A stretch of 17,859 nucleotides of DNA from the NCBI GenBank assembly GCA_964385995.1, contig CAYLRF010000033.1:1-17859 (forward strand), given 5' to 3'. Every line of letters starts with the position of its first letter. Positions within the stretch are counted from its first letter, which is position 1. This document shows positions 6,900-15,970 of the stretch, piece after piece. Source of the stretch: CAYLRF01 sp964385995. Lineage in GTDB: Bacteria; Bacillota; Clostridia; Lachnospirales; Lachnospiraceae. A model generated the notes under the pieces. The model made no database searches. It worked only from the letters and a program-made list of their open reading frames with translations, and was not told the DNA's origin. Both the position numbers and the translations under genes were made by a program.

Positions 6900-8660
6900 C
6901 TAATCACCCGCCTTCTCATCGAAATCGCCGCCGCCTTTTGTCTGCGACTCATAGACCTCGCGGTAAATCTTATTTCTGCTTAAAAGCTCCTCATGCGTCC
7001 CGAAATCATCCACACGGCCGTTATCCATGACGATAATGCGATCCGCGTTTTGTAGACTCAGCACGCGCTGCGAAATGATAAGTTTCGTGATATTCGGTAT
7101 CTTCTCGGCGAACGCCTTTCTTATCCCCGCGTCGGTAGCGGTATCGACGGCGCTGGTGCTGTCGTCAAGTATCAGGATCTTCGGTTTCTTAAGCAGTGCC
7201 CTCGCTATGCAAAGTCGCTGTTTCTGGCCGCCCGACACATTGGCGCCTCCCTGCTCTATGCGGGTATTGTATCCGTCGGGCATTTTTTTTATGAACTCGT
7301 CGGCGTGCGCCGTCTCACAGGCTTCTTCGCACTCCTCCAAAGTGGCGTTTTGATCTCCCCAGCGAAGGTTATCCAGCACTGTGCCTGAAAAGAGCACGTT
7401 TGTCTGCAGCACCACCGACACGTTGTTTCGAAGCGTCTCGATGTCGTATTCCCTGACGTCCCTGCCGCCTACCAGCACCTGCCCTTCCGAAACATCGTAT
7501 AGGCGGCTTATGAGATTTACGAGGCTGCTTTTCGCGCTTCCCGTGCCGCCCATGATTCCGACGGTCTCGCCTGACTTTATGCTTAAATTGATGTCTTTTA
7601 ACACAAACCCCTGAGCGTCTTTCTTATAAGCGAAATTCACGTTTTTAAATTCCACGCTCCCGTCCTTTACCTCATAAACGGGATTTTCGGGATTGGTGAT
7701 GTCGCTTTCTTCCGACAGAACCTCATAAACACGCCTCGCGCTCGCCATACTCATGGTGAGCGTTACAAATACCATCGAAAGCATCATAAGATTCGAGAGA
7801 ATATTCATGCAGTAAGCCAGAAGACTCATGAGATTTCCGGTAGTAAGCGTGTCGGAGACTATCATCTTCGCGCCCAGCCAGCTTATGAGAAGAATGCAGC
7901 TGTATACGGTAAACTGCATTATGGGGGAGTTGTAGACGATATTTTTCTCCGCCTTCACGAAAATCTTATAAATATTCTCACTGGTTTTCTTAAACTTACT
8001 TATCTCCTCGTCCTCGCGGACATAAGCTTTTACCACGCGCACCGCGGTGACGTTTTCCTGAACGTTTGCGTTCATCTCGTCATACTTCGGAAACGCCTGA
8101 CGGAAATATTTGGTAGCGTGCACCATGATAAACGAAAGGGCCGTCCCCAGCACGATCACCGCGACAAGGTAAACAAGAGCAAGCTTTTTATTTATGTAAA
8201 ATGACATCGCCATCGCGCATATCAGGCTGACCGGGGATCTCACGAACATGCGCAGCGTCATCTGGTAGGCGTTCTGGATGTTCGTGATATCCGTCGTAAG
8301 TCTGGTCACGAGTCCCGCCGTGCTGAACTTATCTATGTTCGCGAACGAGAAAGTCTGGATATGATCAAATACCGCCGTCCTTAAGTTTTTCGCGAAACCG
8401 GTGGAAGCTTTCGCGCCGTATTTTCCGCCCGCCATGCCCGCCAAAAGACCGAGGACGGCCGCGACCAGCATAACCGCCCCGGTCTTATAGATGTGCGGCA
8501 TATTGCCTCCGCTTCCTTCGGCGCCCACGCCCTCGTCGATGATGGAGGACATGAGAAGAGGTATAAACATTTCCATCGCCACTTCCGCGATCATAAAGAG
8601 CGGAGTGGCGATCGAGGCTTTCTTATATTCTTTGACCTCTTTAAGCAAGGTCTTAAGCAT
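6900..8660 (-). CDS. ABC exporter half-transporter, degenerate-site subunit
   Basis: 586 residues: hydrophobic segments between about 15 and 305, then an NBD. Walker A is GGTGSAKSS (371-379), with Ala376 where the third glycine is usual; the signature is VSGGQ (475-479). Walker B ends LILDD, so the catalytic glutamate is Asp500, and the switch histidine is Gln531 (IISQR). These substitutions are typical of the degenerate ATP site in heterodimeric exporters (TM287-type). The partner just downstream has the intact Glu/His and carries the variant LSQGQ signature that completes the degenerate site. The start ATG (8658-8660) follows GGAAAGGAT. This is the first gene after the 149-nt gap behind degV. 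Confidence 0.93.
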   Translation of the reverse strand: MLKTLLKEVKEYKKASIATPLFMIAEVAMEMFIPLLMSSIIDEGVGAEGSGGNMPHIYKTGAVMLVAAVLGLLAGMAGGKYGAKASTGFAKNLRTAVFDHIQTFSFANIDKFSTAGLVTRLTTDITNIQNAYQMTLRMFVRSPVSLICAMAMSFYINKKLALVYLVAVIVLGTALSFIMVHATKYFRQAFPKYDEMNANVQENVTAVRVVKAYVREDEEISKFKKTSENIYKIFVKAEKNIVYNSPIMQFTVYSCILLISWLGAKMIVSDTLTTGNLMSLLAYCMNILSNLMMLSMVFVTLTMSMASARRVYEVLSEESDITNPENPVYEVKDGSVEFKNVNFAYKKDAQGFVLKDINLSIKSGETVGIMGGTGSAKSSLVNLISRLYDVSEGQVLVGGRDVREYDIETLRNNVSVVLQTNVLFSGTVLDNLRWGDQNATLEECEEACETAHADEFIKKMPDGYNTRIEQGGANVSGGQKQRLCIARALLKKPKILILDDSTSAVDTATDAGIRKAFAEKIPNITKLIISQRVLSLQNADRIIVMDNGRVDDFGTHEELLSRNKIYREVYESQTKGGGDFDEKAGD

Positions 8661-8809
8661 ATACGCTCATCCTTTCCGCTAAATCAAATCTTCCTGACGC
8701 CGCCCGCCGCGCGTTTCTCACCCGTAAGACTCCCTCGGCGCGGCGCGGCGCCCGCTCAAGTCGGAACCGTTTCGCCTCGGGCCTTGACCATCGAAAGAGC
8801 CGTCCGCCG
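8661..8809. other. 149-nt intergenic spacer with GC-rich pentamer repeat
   Basis: Spacer between degV and the first ABC gene. It contains three consecutive GGCGC pentamers (8737-8751), self-complementary enough to fold. Neither a -35/-10 pair on the minus strand nor a hairpin with a U-run was found, so whether the ABC genes have their own promoter is undecided. Confidence 0.5.
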
Positions 8810-9667
8810 CTACTTCTCTCCCTCGATATACAGCACGCCCAGCGTACCGGGGCCGCAGTGACTTGATATCACTCCGCCAGCTCTCGTGACCAGTATCTCA
8901 TCGAAATACGAAAGCTCTTTGATATAGGCGTATACGGCGTCCACAATGGCCTGATCGCAGCCGGAGTGTGTGATAAACACCCTGTCCTTTTTCGCCGCCG
9001 TAAGCTGCGGTTTCATATCCGCCACATACTGCATTATCGCTTTGTCGAGCCTTCCGCGATACTTGCGTCCGGTATCCATCTCTCCGTCCTTCACCAGTAT
9101 CTTCGGGTGAATGGTAAGCGCCGTGCCCACAAGTGCGGTCACGCTGCCGCACCTTCCTCCTCTGTGAAGATAGGTAAGCGTGTCAACCACAAAGCTCGCC
9201 CGTACCCTGGGGCGAAGTTTTTCGATATACGGCACGATTTCCCCGGCCGATTTACCCTGCGCCGCCATGATGGCAGCCTCGATCACCAGATGACCGCCGC
9301 CCGATGAAAGATTCGCGGTATCCACGACATGCACCCGATCGGCGAGATTCATATCCTCCGCCGCGAGTCTCATGACTCTGACTGTGGATGACATCTTTTC
9401 GGAAATGGCAAATAAGATCATCTCGTCACAGGAGCCGGCGTATTTGGCGAGAGTCTCCTTCACATCCTCCACGGAAGCGGCCGACGTCTTCGGGACGGTC
9501 CTGTTCTTCTCCGCCCACTTATAGATCTCATCGGGCGTAATCTCATCGCCGTCGCGGTATTCCTTATCATCCAGCACTATGTGAAGCGGAATGATGTCTA
9601 TGTCGTATCTTTTAAGCAGCTCCTCCGAGAGATCGCACGTGCTGTCCGCTATGACTTTAACACTCAT
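8810..9667 (-). CDS. DegV family fatty-acid-binding protein
   Basis: DegV (FakB-like) proteins bind a fatty acid between two alpha/beta domains; in Firmicutes some deliver it to the kinase FakA for phospholipid synthesis. The 285-residue protein has the hallmark start VIADSTCDLSEEL (5-17), PLHIVLDDKEYRDG (27-40), PKTSAAS (59-65) in the ligand-headgroup loop, and SSTV (93-96) where many homologues read SGTY/SST. Later segments RGGRCGS and ITHSGC are also typical. ATG 9665-9667 follows GAAGGATG. It lies 23 nt after aspS and is probably co-transcribed with it. No fakA-like gene is in the window, so the partner and ligand are unknown. Confidence 0.93.
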   Translation of the reverse strand: MSVKVIADSTCDLSEELLKRYDIDIIPLHIVLDDKEYRDGDEITPDEIYKWAEKNRTVPKTSAASVEDVKETLAKYAGSCDEMILFAISEKMSSTVRVMRLAAEDMNLADRVHVVDTANLSSGGGHLVIEAAIMAAQGKSAGEIVPYIEKLRPRVRASFVVDTLTYLHRGGRCGSVTALVGTALTIHPKILVKDGEMDTGRKYRGRLDKAIMQYVADMKPQLTAAKKDRVFITHSGCDQAIVDAVYAYIKELSYFDEILVTRAGGVISSHCGPGTLGVLYIEGEK

Positions 9668-9690
9668 AAACTGACCACATCCTTCGTTTT

Positions 9691-11487
9691 TTATGAATCC
9701 GAAACATCCGCCTTTACCGCGATACCCAGCTCGTCAAGCTGAAGCTTCGTGACCGGCGCCGGCGCCTTTGTCATCAAACAGGACGCGTCCTTCACTTTCG
9801 GAAACGCTATCACGTCCCTTATGCTGTCCGCACCCGCCATCAGCATGACGAGCCTGTCAAGCCCGTAGGCAAGTCCCGCGTGCGGCGGCACGCCGTACCT
9901 GAACGCCTCCATGAGAAAGCCGAACCTCTCGGCCGCCTCCTCTTTCGTGAAGCCTATGACCTCGAACATTTTCTCCTGCAGCTTAGTATCGAATATACGC
10001 ACGCTCCCGCCGCCCAGTTCCGTGCCGTTTAGGACGATGTCATAAGCCTTCGCCCGCACTTTCCCGGGATCCGTATCCAAAAGAGGAAGATCCTCGTCCA
10101 TCGGGGATGTGAAGGGGTGGTGCATGGCCTGATACCGCCCGAGCTCTTCGCTCCACTCGAGAAGGGGAAACTGCGTCACCCAGACGAATTTGTACGCGTT
10201 TTCGTCTCTGAGACCGTTCTCATCGGCGAGGTAAAGACGGATGTTTCCGAGAACGTCCCACACGATCTTATCCTTATCGGCCGCGAAAAGCAGGAGATCT
10301 CCCGCCTTTCCGTCCATCGCCTTTATTATGTCATTTAATAAATCATCCCCGATAAATTTCGCTATGGGCGACTTTATTTGTCCGTCATCCGCGATTATGA
10401 CATGGCAAAGACCTTTCGCGCCGAAGTCTTTCGCGAGATCCGTAAGCTTATCAATCTTCTTTCTCGGCATCCGCCCCATACCCTTGGCGTTTATCCCGCG
10501 GACACTTCCGCCGCTTTTTACGGCGTCCCGAAAAACCGCGAAATCGCAGTCCGCGACGATGTCCGATATGTCGGAAAGCTCCATCCCGAATCTCATGTCC
10601 GGCTTATCCGAGCCGAAGCGATCCATCGCCTCCCGCCATGTGATTCTCGGGATGGGAAGCGCAACGTCCATTCCGAGAATCTCCTTGAACAGCGCGGCGA
10701 TGAGTCTTTCATTTACATCTATCACGTCCTCCACATCCGAAAACGAAAGCTCCATGTCTATCTGCGTAAATTCAGGCTGCCTGTCCGCCCGAAGATCCTC
10801 GTCGCGGAAACACTTCGCGATCTGAAAATATCTGTCATATCCCGCGCACATGAGAAGCTGCTTATAAAGCTGAGGCGACTGCGGCAGCGCGTAAAAACAT
10901 CCCTGATGGACGCGGCTGGGAACCAGATAATCTCTCGCGCCCTCGGGAGTGCTGCCGATTAAAACCGGCGTCTCAATCTCCAAAAATCCCTCGTCGTTAA
11001 GAAAGCGCCTCGTGACGGCCGCTACCCTGCTTCTTAACATGAGATTTCTTTGCAAATCCGGGCGCCTCAGGTCCAGATAACGGTACTTAAGCCTCAGCTC
11101 TTCCTTTGTCTTTATGCCCTCCTCTATGGGAAACGGCGGCGTCTCGGCCTCCGAAAGAATACGAAGGTGATTTACCCGCACCTCGATTTCTCCCGTCGCC
11201 ATCTTCTCATTGACCGCGCCCGAGCGGAGGGCGACTTCTCCCACAGCGGCGATGACATACTCGCTTTTAAGCCTCGCGGCCTTCGCGAAATCTTCGTCAC
11301 TTGCCGCTCCGTTCTCGAAAATGAGCTGGATCACGCCGGAGCGGTCGCGAAGATCCACAAAAATTATGCCGCCCTTATTGCGGCATTTTTGAACCCAGCC
11401 CATGAGGGTCACCGTGCTTCCCGCGTCGCTTTTTCTGACCTCGCCGCACATGTGACTTCTTTTAAGGCCCTTCATTGATTCTGACAT
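9691..11487 (-). CDS. aspS: Aspartyl-tRNA synthetase
   Basis: Class II synthetase that charges tRNA-Asp. The 598-residue bacterial-type protein has the OB-fold anticodon-binding domain at about 10-110 (GWVQKCRNKGGIIFVDLRD, 30-48), motif 1 around 155-185, the conserved RDYLVPSRVHQGCFYALPQS segment (about 185-204), motif 2 FRDEDLRADRQPEFTQID (227-244), a bacterial GAD insertion in the middle, and motif 3 GLAYGLDRLVML (538-549). ATG 11485-11487 follows AGGAGA. It begins 9 nt after the hisS stop, and its ribosome-binding site overlaps the end of hisS, so the two are almost certainly in one operon. Confidence 0.97.
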   Translation of the reverse strand: MSESMKGLKRSHMCGEVRKSDAGSTVTLMGWVQKCRNKGGIIFVDLRDRSGVIQLIFENGAASDEDFAKAARLKSEYVIAAVGEVALRSGAVNEKMATGEIEVRVNHLRILSEAETPPFPIEEGIKTKEELRLKYRYLDLRRPDLQRNLMLRSRVAAVTRRFLNDEGFLEIETPVLIGSTPEGARDYLVPSRVHQGCFYALPQSPQLYKQLLMCAGYDRYFQIAKCFRDEDLRADRQPEFTQIDMELSFSDVEDVIDVNERLIAALFKEILGMDVALPIPRITWREAMDRFGSDKPDMRFGMELSDISDIVADCDFAVFRDAVKSGGSVRGINAKGMGRMPRKKIDKLTDLAKDFGAKGLCHVIIADDGQIKSPIAKFIGDDLLNDIIKAMDGKAGDLLLFAADKDKIVWDVLGNIRLYLADENGLRDENAYKFVWVTQFPLLEWSEELGRYQAMHHPFTSPMDEDLPLLDTDPGKVRAKAYDIVLNGTELGGGSVRIFDTKLQEKMFEVIGFTKEEAAERFGFLMEAFRYGVPPHAGLAYGLDRLVMLMAGADSIRDVIAFPKVKDASCLMTKAPAPVTKLQLDELGIAVKADVSDS

Positions 11488-11496
11488 GTCGGTCTC

Positions 11497-12756
11497 CTAT
11501 TTTGAACTGAATATTTCTTCTATATCGTCATACCCCCGGGCGGCGAGCTGTTCCTTTTGAAATTTCTTATTTTTCTTCATGTTCACGACCAGCACCCGGC
11601 GCCCCGCTTCGCGCTCTATGGCAGCACGCCCGAGCGCGTCCGCGACCTCAGCGTCCGTAAGTCCCTTTTCGAGCAGATACGCCTTCTTCACGCTGTTTGA
11701 CGCCGGAAGACCTTTGTCTTCCAGAATCCGCATGACGATACGCTCAAAGCCTATGGAAAAACCGCACGCGGGCGTCGGCTGTCCGGTAAATCTTTCGATC
11801 ATCTTATCGTAGCGTCCGCCTCCCGCCACCGATAAGCCGCCGTCCTCCAAACGAATCTCGAAAATCGTCGAAGTATAGTACGACTGGCCTCTTACGAGAG
11901 TAGGATCAAATACCACCTCATAGTCCGCGTCCTTCGCCGCCGTAACCCGCTTGATAATGCCATCCAGTCTGTCGATCGCGCCGGTACCGCAAAATCCCGC
12001 GAGCTCATCGCGGCAGTATCTTAAGGCATCGGGGCCACTTCCCATCCGCCCGAACATGTCAAGGTAGGCCCTGACAGCGTCCTTATCATACGGACCGATT
12101 TCGGCTATCTGCCTTACGGCCTCCTCATCTTCTATCTTATCCGTCTTGTCAAGTATGATGAAAACGTCGTCGAAATCCTCTTCCCTGAAGCCGCTTTTTC
12201 TCGCCATGGCCCGAAGGATGTCCCTGTCGTTTATATATACTCGAAAGCCGGTAAATCCCATCTTCGAAAGCGCCGACGACGTGGCGAGGATAAGCTCGCT
12301 CTCCGCTAAAATCCCGGGTTCCCCTATGATGTCTATATCGCATTGTGTAAACTCTCTGAAGCGCCCTTTTTGGGGTCTGTCGGCTCTCCATACATTTCCC
12401 GTCTGCAGCGCCTTAAAGGGCGATGGAAGCTCGCTTGCGTGCGCGGCGTAATATCTCGCGAGAGGCAGCGTGAGATCGTAGCGCAGACCGCAGTCCGCCA
12501 AAGTGTCCGGATCGGCATCCGCGCGCGCCGCCTTAAGCTTCTCCCCGCGTTTTAATATCTTAAATATAAGCTTCTCATTGTCGCCGCCCTGCTTACTTAA
12601 GAGATTTTCGATATGCTCTACTGAGGGCGTCTCGATGAGCGTAAAGCCGAACGAAAGATAAGTATCCTTTATGATCTTAAGCAAGCGCTCCCTTATCTCC
12701 ATCTCCTCGGGAAGTATGTCTCTCATGCCCGTAACGGGAGTTTTTATTAAATCCAT
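11497..12756 (-). CDS. hisS: Histidyl-tRNA synthetase
   Basis: Class II synthetase that charges tRNA-His. The 419-residue protein begins with the usual PVTGMRDILPEE (7-18), followed by the histidine-site segment RYDLTLPLARY (92-102), motif 2 in GNVWRADRPQKGRFREFTQCD (around 120-140), the HisA-type motif RGQSYYTSTIFE (the commonest bacterial form reads RGLDYYTGTVFE), motif 3 ACGFSIGFERI and a C-terminal anticodon-binding domain (VLVVNMKK). ATG 12754-12756. A 99-nt spacer separates it from the hydrolase gene upstream. In many relatives hemZ lies in this spot; it is absent here. Confidence 0.96.
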   Translation of the reverse strand: MDLIKTPVTGMRDILPEEMEIRERLLKIIKDTYLSFGFTLIETPSVEHIENLLSKQGGDNEKLIFKILKRGEKLKAARADADPDTLADCGLRYDLTLPLARYYAAHASELPSPFKALQTGNVWRADRPQKGRFREFTQCDIDIIGEPGILAESELILATSSALSKMGFTGFRVYINDRDILRAMARKSGFREEDFDDVFIILDKTDKIEDEEAVRQIAEIGPYDKDAVRAYLDMFGRMGSGPDALRYCRDELAGFCGTGAIDRLDGIIKRVTAAKDADYEVVFDPTLVRGQSYYTSTIFEIRLEDGGLSVAGGGRYDKMIERFTGQPTPACGFSIGFERIVMRILEDKGLPASNSVKKAYLLEKGLTDAEVADALGRAAIEREAGRRVLVVNMKKNKKFQKEQLAARGYDDIEEIFSSK

Positions 12757-12855
12757 GACTTCTTTTTAAGCCTTCCTTGTTCTGCGCCGCGCAGGACGCG
12801 TTTTTTTAAGCGGTAAGTCTCGCGCTTTTTTAAACCACGCGGGCCGAAAGCCGTC
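12757..12855 (-). promoter_or_regulatory. hisS leader with three A-tract elements
   Basis: Spacer between the hydrolase stop and hisS. On the minus strand it has three A-runs, each next to TTA/CTTA and GCG: plus-strand coordinates 12821-12834, 12798-12813 and 12761-12771. There is also a small perfect dyad, CTGCGC-C-GCGCAG (12782-12794). No -35/-10 pair is convincing. The A-tract motif resembles elements in the apt leader. Its role is unknown. Confidence 0.3.
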
Positions 12856-13479
12856 TTATGACATCCACGCCTTCTCTTCTCCGATAGTCGTCATGTCACC
12901 GTGGCCGGGATAAACCGTCACTTCATCGGGAAGCGTAAAAAGTCTTCCCCTTATCGAGCCGAAGAGCTTACCTTCATCCCCCGTCGGAAAATCCGTCCTC
13001 CCGACACTGCGATAAAAAAGCGTGTCCCCGCTGATCAGCGCTCTCTCATCTTCCAGGTAGTAACAGCAGCTTCCCGCCGTATGCCCCGGGGTATGAATGA
13101 CGACGATACGTATTCCCGCTATATTTATTATCTCCCTGTCCTTTAAGAGGCACGCTTTATCGTAAGTCACGGGACGCCCGAATGTCTCCGACATGTTAAG
13201 CGACGTATCCGCAAGAAGCGCCGCCTCGTCCTCATGGGCGTACACCGGGATGTCATAAGCGCTCTCCCACCCGGCGATTCCCGTTATGTGGTCGAAATGT
13301 CCGTGCGTGAGCAGGATGGCGACCGGCTCGTAACCCCTATCTTTAACGTATTTTAAGATATCTCCCGGGCAGGCCGCCGGATCCGCGACGGCAAGCTGAC
13401 CGGCGGCTTCGTTTATTATAAGATAGCAGTTCGTGTACATATGGCCGAGAACGTACCGCTTGATTCTTATCCCTTTCAT
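12856..13479 (-). CDS. MBL-fold hydrolase, glyoxalase II-like
   Basis: Metallo-beta-lactamase-fold hydrolase of 207 residues. The metal ligands are present: THGHFDH (58-64; His59, His61, Asp63, His64), His133 in HTPGHTAGS, Asp152 in ISGDTLF and His193 in YPGHGD. The length is that of the short glyoxalase-II-like family that follows relA in many clostridia. Possible substrates are thioesters such as S-lactoyl-glutathione analogues; the true substrate is not known. ATG 13477-13479 follows GGAAGGG. It starts 22 nt after the relA stop, consistent with one operon. Confidence 0.92.
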   Translation of the reverse strand: MKGIRIKRYVLGHMYTNCYLIINEAAGQLAVADPAACPGDILKYVKDRGYEPVAILLTHGHFDHITGIAGWESAYDIPVYAHEDEAALLADTSLNMSETFGRPVTYDKACLLKDREIINIAGIRIVVIHTPGHTAGSCCYYLEDERALISGDTLFYRSVGRTDFPTGDEGKLFGSIRGRLFTLPDEVTVYPGHGDMTTIGEEKAWMS

Positions 13480-13501
13480 TCGGATTTCCCTTCCGCGATC
13501 C

Positions 13502-15928
13502 TTATCCCGCGCCCGCGCCGGCAGTCTTAAAGACTTTAACCTCTCGTGCNNNNNNNNNNNNNNNNNNNNNNNNNNNNNNNNNNNNNNNNNNNNNNNNNNN
13601 NNNNNNNNNNNNNNNNNNNNNNNNNNNNNNNNNNNNNNNNNNNNNNNNNCCGCTTATCTGCCTGAGTTTATCCGCGAGGCGCTTCAGTTCGTCCCTGTCG
13701 CCGACGGGGAAACTTATCTCCATCGTCGCCACGTTCTGCTTGCTCGTGCGGGTATTTATGGAGTCTATGTCGATGTTGCTGTCAGCGAATACCTTGGATA
13801 CCTCCATAAGCAGACCCTGCCGGTTGTGGGCATAGACCGTGACACCCGTAAGATACTCTCCCCGCTCCTTCGTGATACCCGTATCCCACTCGGCGTCTAT
13901 CAGGCGTATGCGCTCGGACTCGGAGAGGTTCATGATATTCACGCAATCCGTCCTGTGTATGGACATTCCGCGGCCTCTCGTCACAAATCCCACTATCTCA
14001 TCTCCCGGAACGGGATTGCAGCATTTTGAAAAACGCACCGACATATCGTCGATGCCCCTTACTATGATTCCGGTCTTTGATCTTGATAACCGCGCCCTTG
14101 TTTTTACGGCTTCGTTCACGCGCTCGGCGATTTTCTCGTCCGCCAAAACTTCCCTGTGGTCTCTTTGGTATTCCTCGAGGAGACGGTTCACCACCTGTCC
14201 CTCTTTTAGGCCTCCGTGTCCGACCGTGGCAAGTACCGAGTTCCAGTCCCTGAAACCGTATTTTTGCTGTACCGCCTGCATGTAATCGGGCTTAAGCATA
14301 TCGGAAAGCGTAAGGCCCTTCGCCTTGCAATAAGCAACAAGAAGGTCCCGTCCGCGTACGATATTCTCATCCTTAAGCTCTTTTTTAAACCACTGGTTGA
14401 TCTTATTTCTGGCCTGCGTGCTCTTTACTATTTTCAGCCAGTCACGGCTGGGGCCCTTCGAGTTCTGCGACGTCAATATATCGACTCTGTCCCCGTTTTG
14501 GAGCTGATAGTCGATATTTACGAGTTTTCCGTTTACCCTGGCTCCCACCATGCGGTTGCCGACGGCGCTGTGAATGGCGTACGCGAAATCGACGGGAGTG
14601 GAACCCTTCGGCAGTGTCTTTACATCGCCTTTCGGAGTGAAGCAGTACACATCGTCCACGAAGAGATTCAAGTCGCCCTTAAGGAGGCTTAAAAACTCGC
14701 GGTTGTCGGTATCCTGCTGCCACTCAAGGATCTGCCTAAGCCAGCTTAGCTTCTCCTCCTCGCGGGTCTCGATATTCTTCTTGCCGTCCTGTGACTCCTT
14801 GTATTTCCAGTGCGCGGCTATGCCGTACTCGGCGGTCTTATGCATTTCCGCCGTGCGAATCTGTATCTCAAAAGGCTGCCCCGTACTGCTCATAAGCGTC
14901 GTATGCAGCGACTGATACATGTTCGGCTTCGGCATCGCTATAAAGTCCTTAAAGCGTCCCGGGACAGGCGTGTATTTTTCATGAATGACGCCGAGCGCGG
15001 CATAACAGTCCTTCACCGAATCCACGATGATGCGCACCGCGAAGAGATCGTAAATCTCGTCCACGGTCTTGTTCTGGTTCACCATCTTCCGGTATATGCT
15101 GAAGAAATGTTTGACGCGTCCCTTAACCTCCGCCTTTATGTTCGCCTCTTTCATATATTCGGAGACTTCCCCGACTATTTGAGAGACGAACTGCTCCCGC
15201 TCTGTCTTTCGCTCGTTTACCTGACGGACAAGATCGTAAAAGACGTCGGGCATGTAATATTTAAGCGCCAGATCGTCCAGCTCCGTCTTTATTCTCGATA
15301 TGCCGAGCCGCTGGGCGATGGGCGCGTAAATATCCATCGTCTCCTTGGCTTTCTCCCTCTGCTTCTCCGGAGTCATAAACTCGAGAGTTCGCATATTGTG
15401 CAGGCGGTCGGCGAGCTTAATAAGGATGACCCGTATATCCTTCGCCATGGCGAGGAACATCTTTCGCAGATTCTCCGCCTGAAGCTCAAGCTTATCGGCG
15501 GAATACGAAAGTCTGCCCAGCTTTGTGACGCCGTCGACCAGTGACGCCACGTCGCTTCCGAAGAGTTCCTCTATCTCCTTAACCGTCATCACGGTATCTT
15601 CCACGACATCGTGAAGGATACCCGCCGCTATCGTCTCTTTGTCAAGCTCCAGATCCGCGAGGATAATGCCGACCCACAGCGGATGGATGATATAAGGCTC
15701 GCCGGATTTACGGAACTGACCCTCGTGCAGCCTTTTCGCGGTCTCAAAAGCTTTCCCTATCATGCTGATATCGTCGGAGGGATGATATTTGCGAATCCTG
15801 TCCGTAAGCCTCTGATAAAGTTTCTCGGGATCCTGATAATCCTCGGGGTTCATCACGGCATGGCCGTCGACTGTCTCAAGCCCGGTATACGGTTTTTCCA
15901 AACTGCTCTCGTAAGCCACTGCCGTCAC
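13502..15928 (-). CDS. relA: Bifunctional (p)ppGpp synthetase/hydrolase RelA/SpoT (Rel), interrupted by a gap
   Basis: Makes and degrades the stringent-response alarmone (p)ppGpp. The HD hydrolase domain has HEGQFRKSGEPYIIHP (68-83) and HDVVEDT (106-112). The synthetase domain has RFKD (325-328), the RxKD form of bifunctional enzymes, and PNMYQSLHTT. A TGS domain lies at about 422-486, the conserved FSKCCNPVPGD zinc-finger region at 633-643 and an ACT domain from about 693. Both activities should be intact. One hundred Ns fall after LRQIS(G); beyond them AREVKVFKT completes the ACT strand in the same frame, followed by a GAGAG tail before TAA. Start: GTG at 15928 behind GGAGAGGGG; a second GTG at 15919 has equally good spacing. 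It lies 42 nt after apt. Confidence 0.95.
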   Translation of the reverse strand: MTAVAYESSLEKPYTGLETVDGHAVMNPEDYQDPEKLYQRLTDRIRKYHPSDDISMIGKAFETAKRLHEGQFRKSGEPYIIHPLWVGIILADLELDKETIAAGILHDVVEDTVMTVKEIEELFGSDVASLVDGVTKLGRLSYSADKLELQAENLRKMFLAMAKDIRVILIKLADRLHNMRTLEFMTPEKQREKAKETMDIYAPIAQRLGISRIKTELDDLALKYYMPDVFYDLVRQVNERKTEREQFVSQIVGEVSEYMKEANIKAEVKGRVKHFFSIYRKMVNQNKTVDEIYDLFAVRIIVDSVKDCYAALGVIHEKYTPVPGRFKDFIAMPKPNMYQSLHTTLMSSTGQPFEIQIRTAEMHKTAEYGIAAHWKYKESQDGKKNIETREEEKLSWLRQILEWQQDTDNREFLSLLKGDLNLFVDDVYCFTPKGDVKTLPKGSTPVDFAYAIHSAVGNRMVGARVNGKLVNIDYQLQNGDRVDILTSQNSKGPSRDWLKIVKSTQARNKINQWFKKELKDENIVRGRDLLVAYCKAKGLTLSDMLKPDYMQAVQQKYGFRDWNSVLATVGHGGLKEGQVVNRLLEEYQRDHREVLADEKIAERVNEAVKTRARLSRSKTGIIVRGIDDMSVRFSKCCNPVPGDEIVGFVTRGRGMSIHRTDCVNIMNLSESERIRLIDAEWDTGITKERGEYLTGVTVYAHNRQGLLMEVSKVFADSNIDIDSINTRTSKQNVATMEISFPVGDRDELKRLADKLRQISXXXXXXXXXXXXXXXXXXXXXXXXXXXXXXXXXXAREVKVFKTAGAGAG
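13550..13649. other. Assembly gap (100 N) inside the 3' end of relA
   Basis: A placeholder of 100 unknown bases. Sequence on the two sides reads ...LRQIS(G) and (A)REVKVFKT..., which adjoin closely in RelA proteins, so the true missing length is probably only a few codons or none. No repeats were seen in the flanks. Confidence 0.95.
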
Positions 15929-15970
15929 CCCCTCTCCGAATCGTCCGAAAAACTCATTGTCTGCCGTTAT

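Noticed and set aside
12798..12834. Plus-strand T-runs as intrinsic terminators
   Set aside because: They would end plus-strand transcription inside a minus-strand operon, and the adjacent dyad (12782-12794) is six bases away from the T-run; on the minus strand they are A-runs.
14810..15544. Plus-strand open frame of 244 codons
   Set aside because: It lies wholly within relA on the opposite strand; relA is certain.
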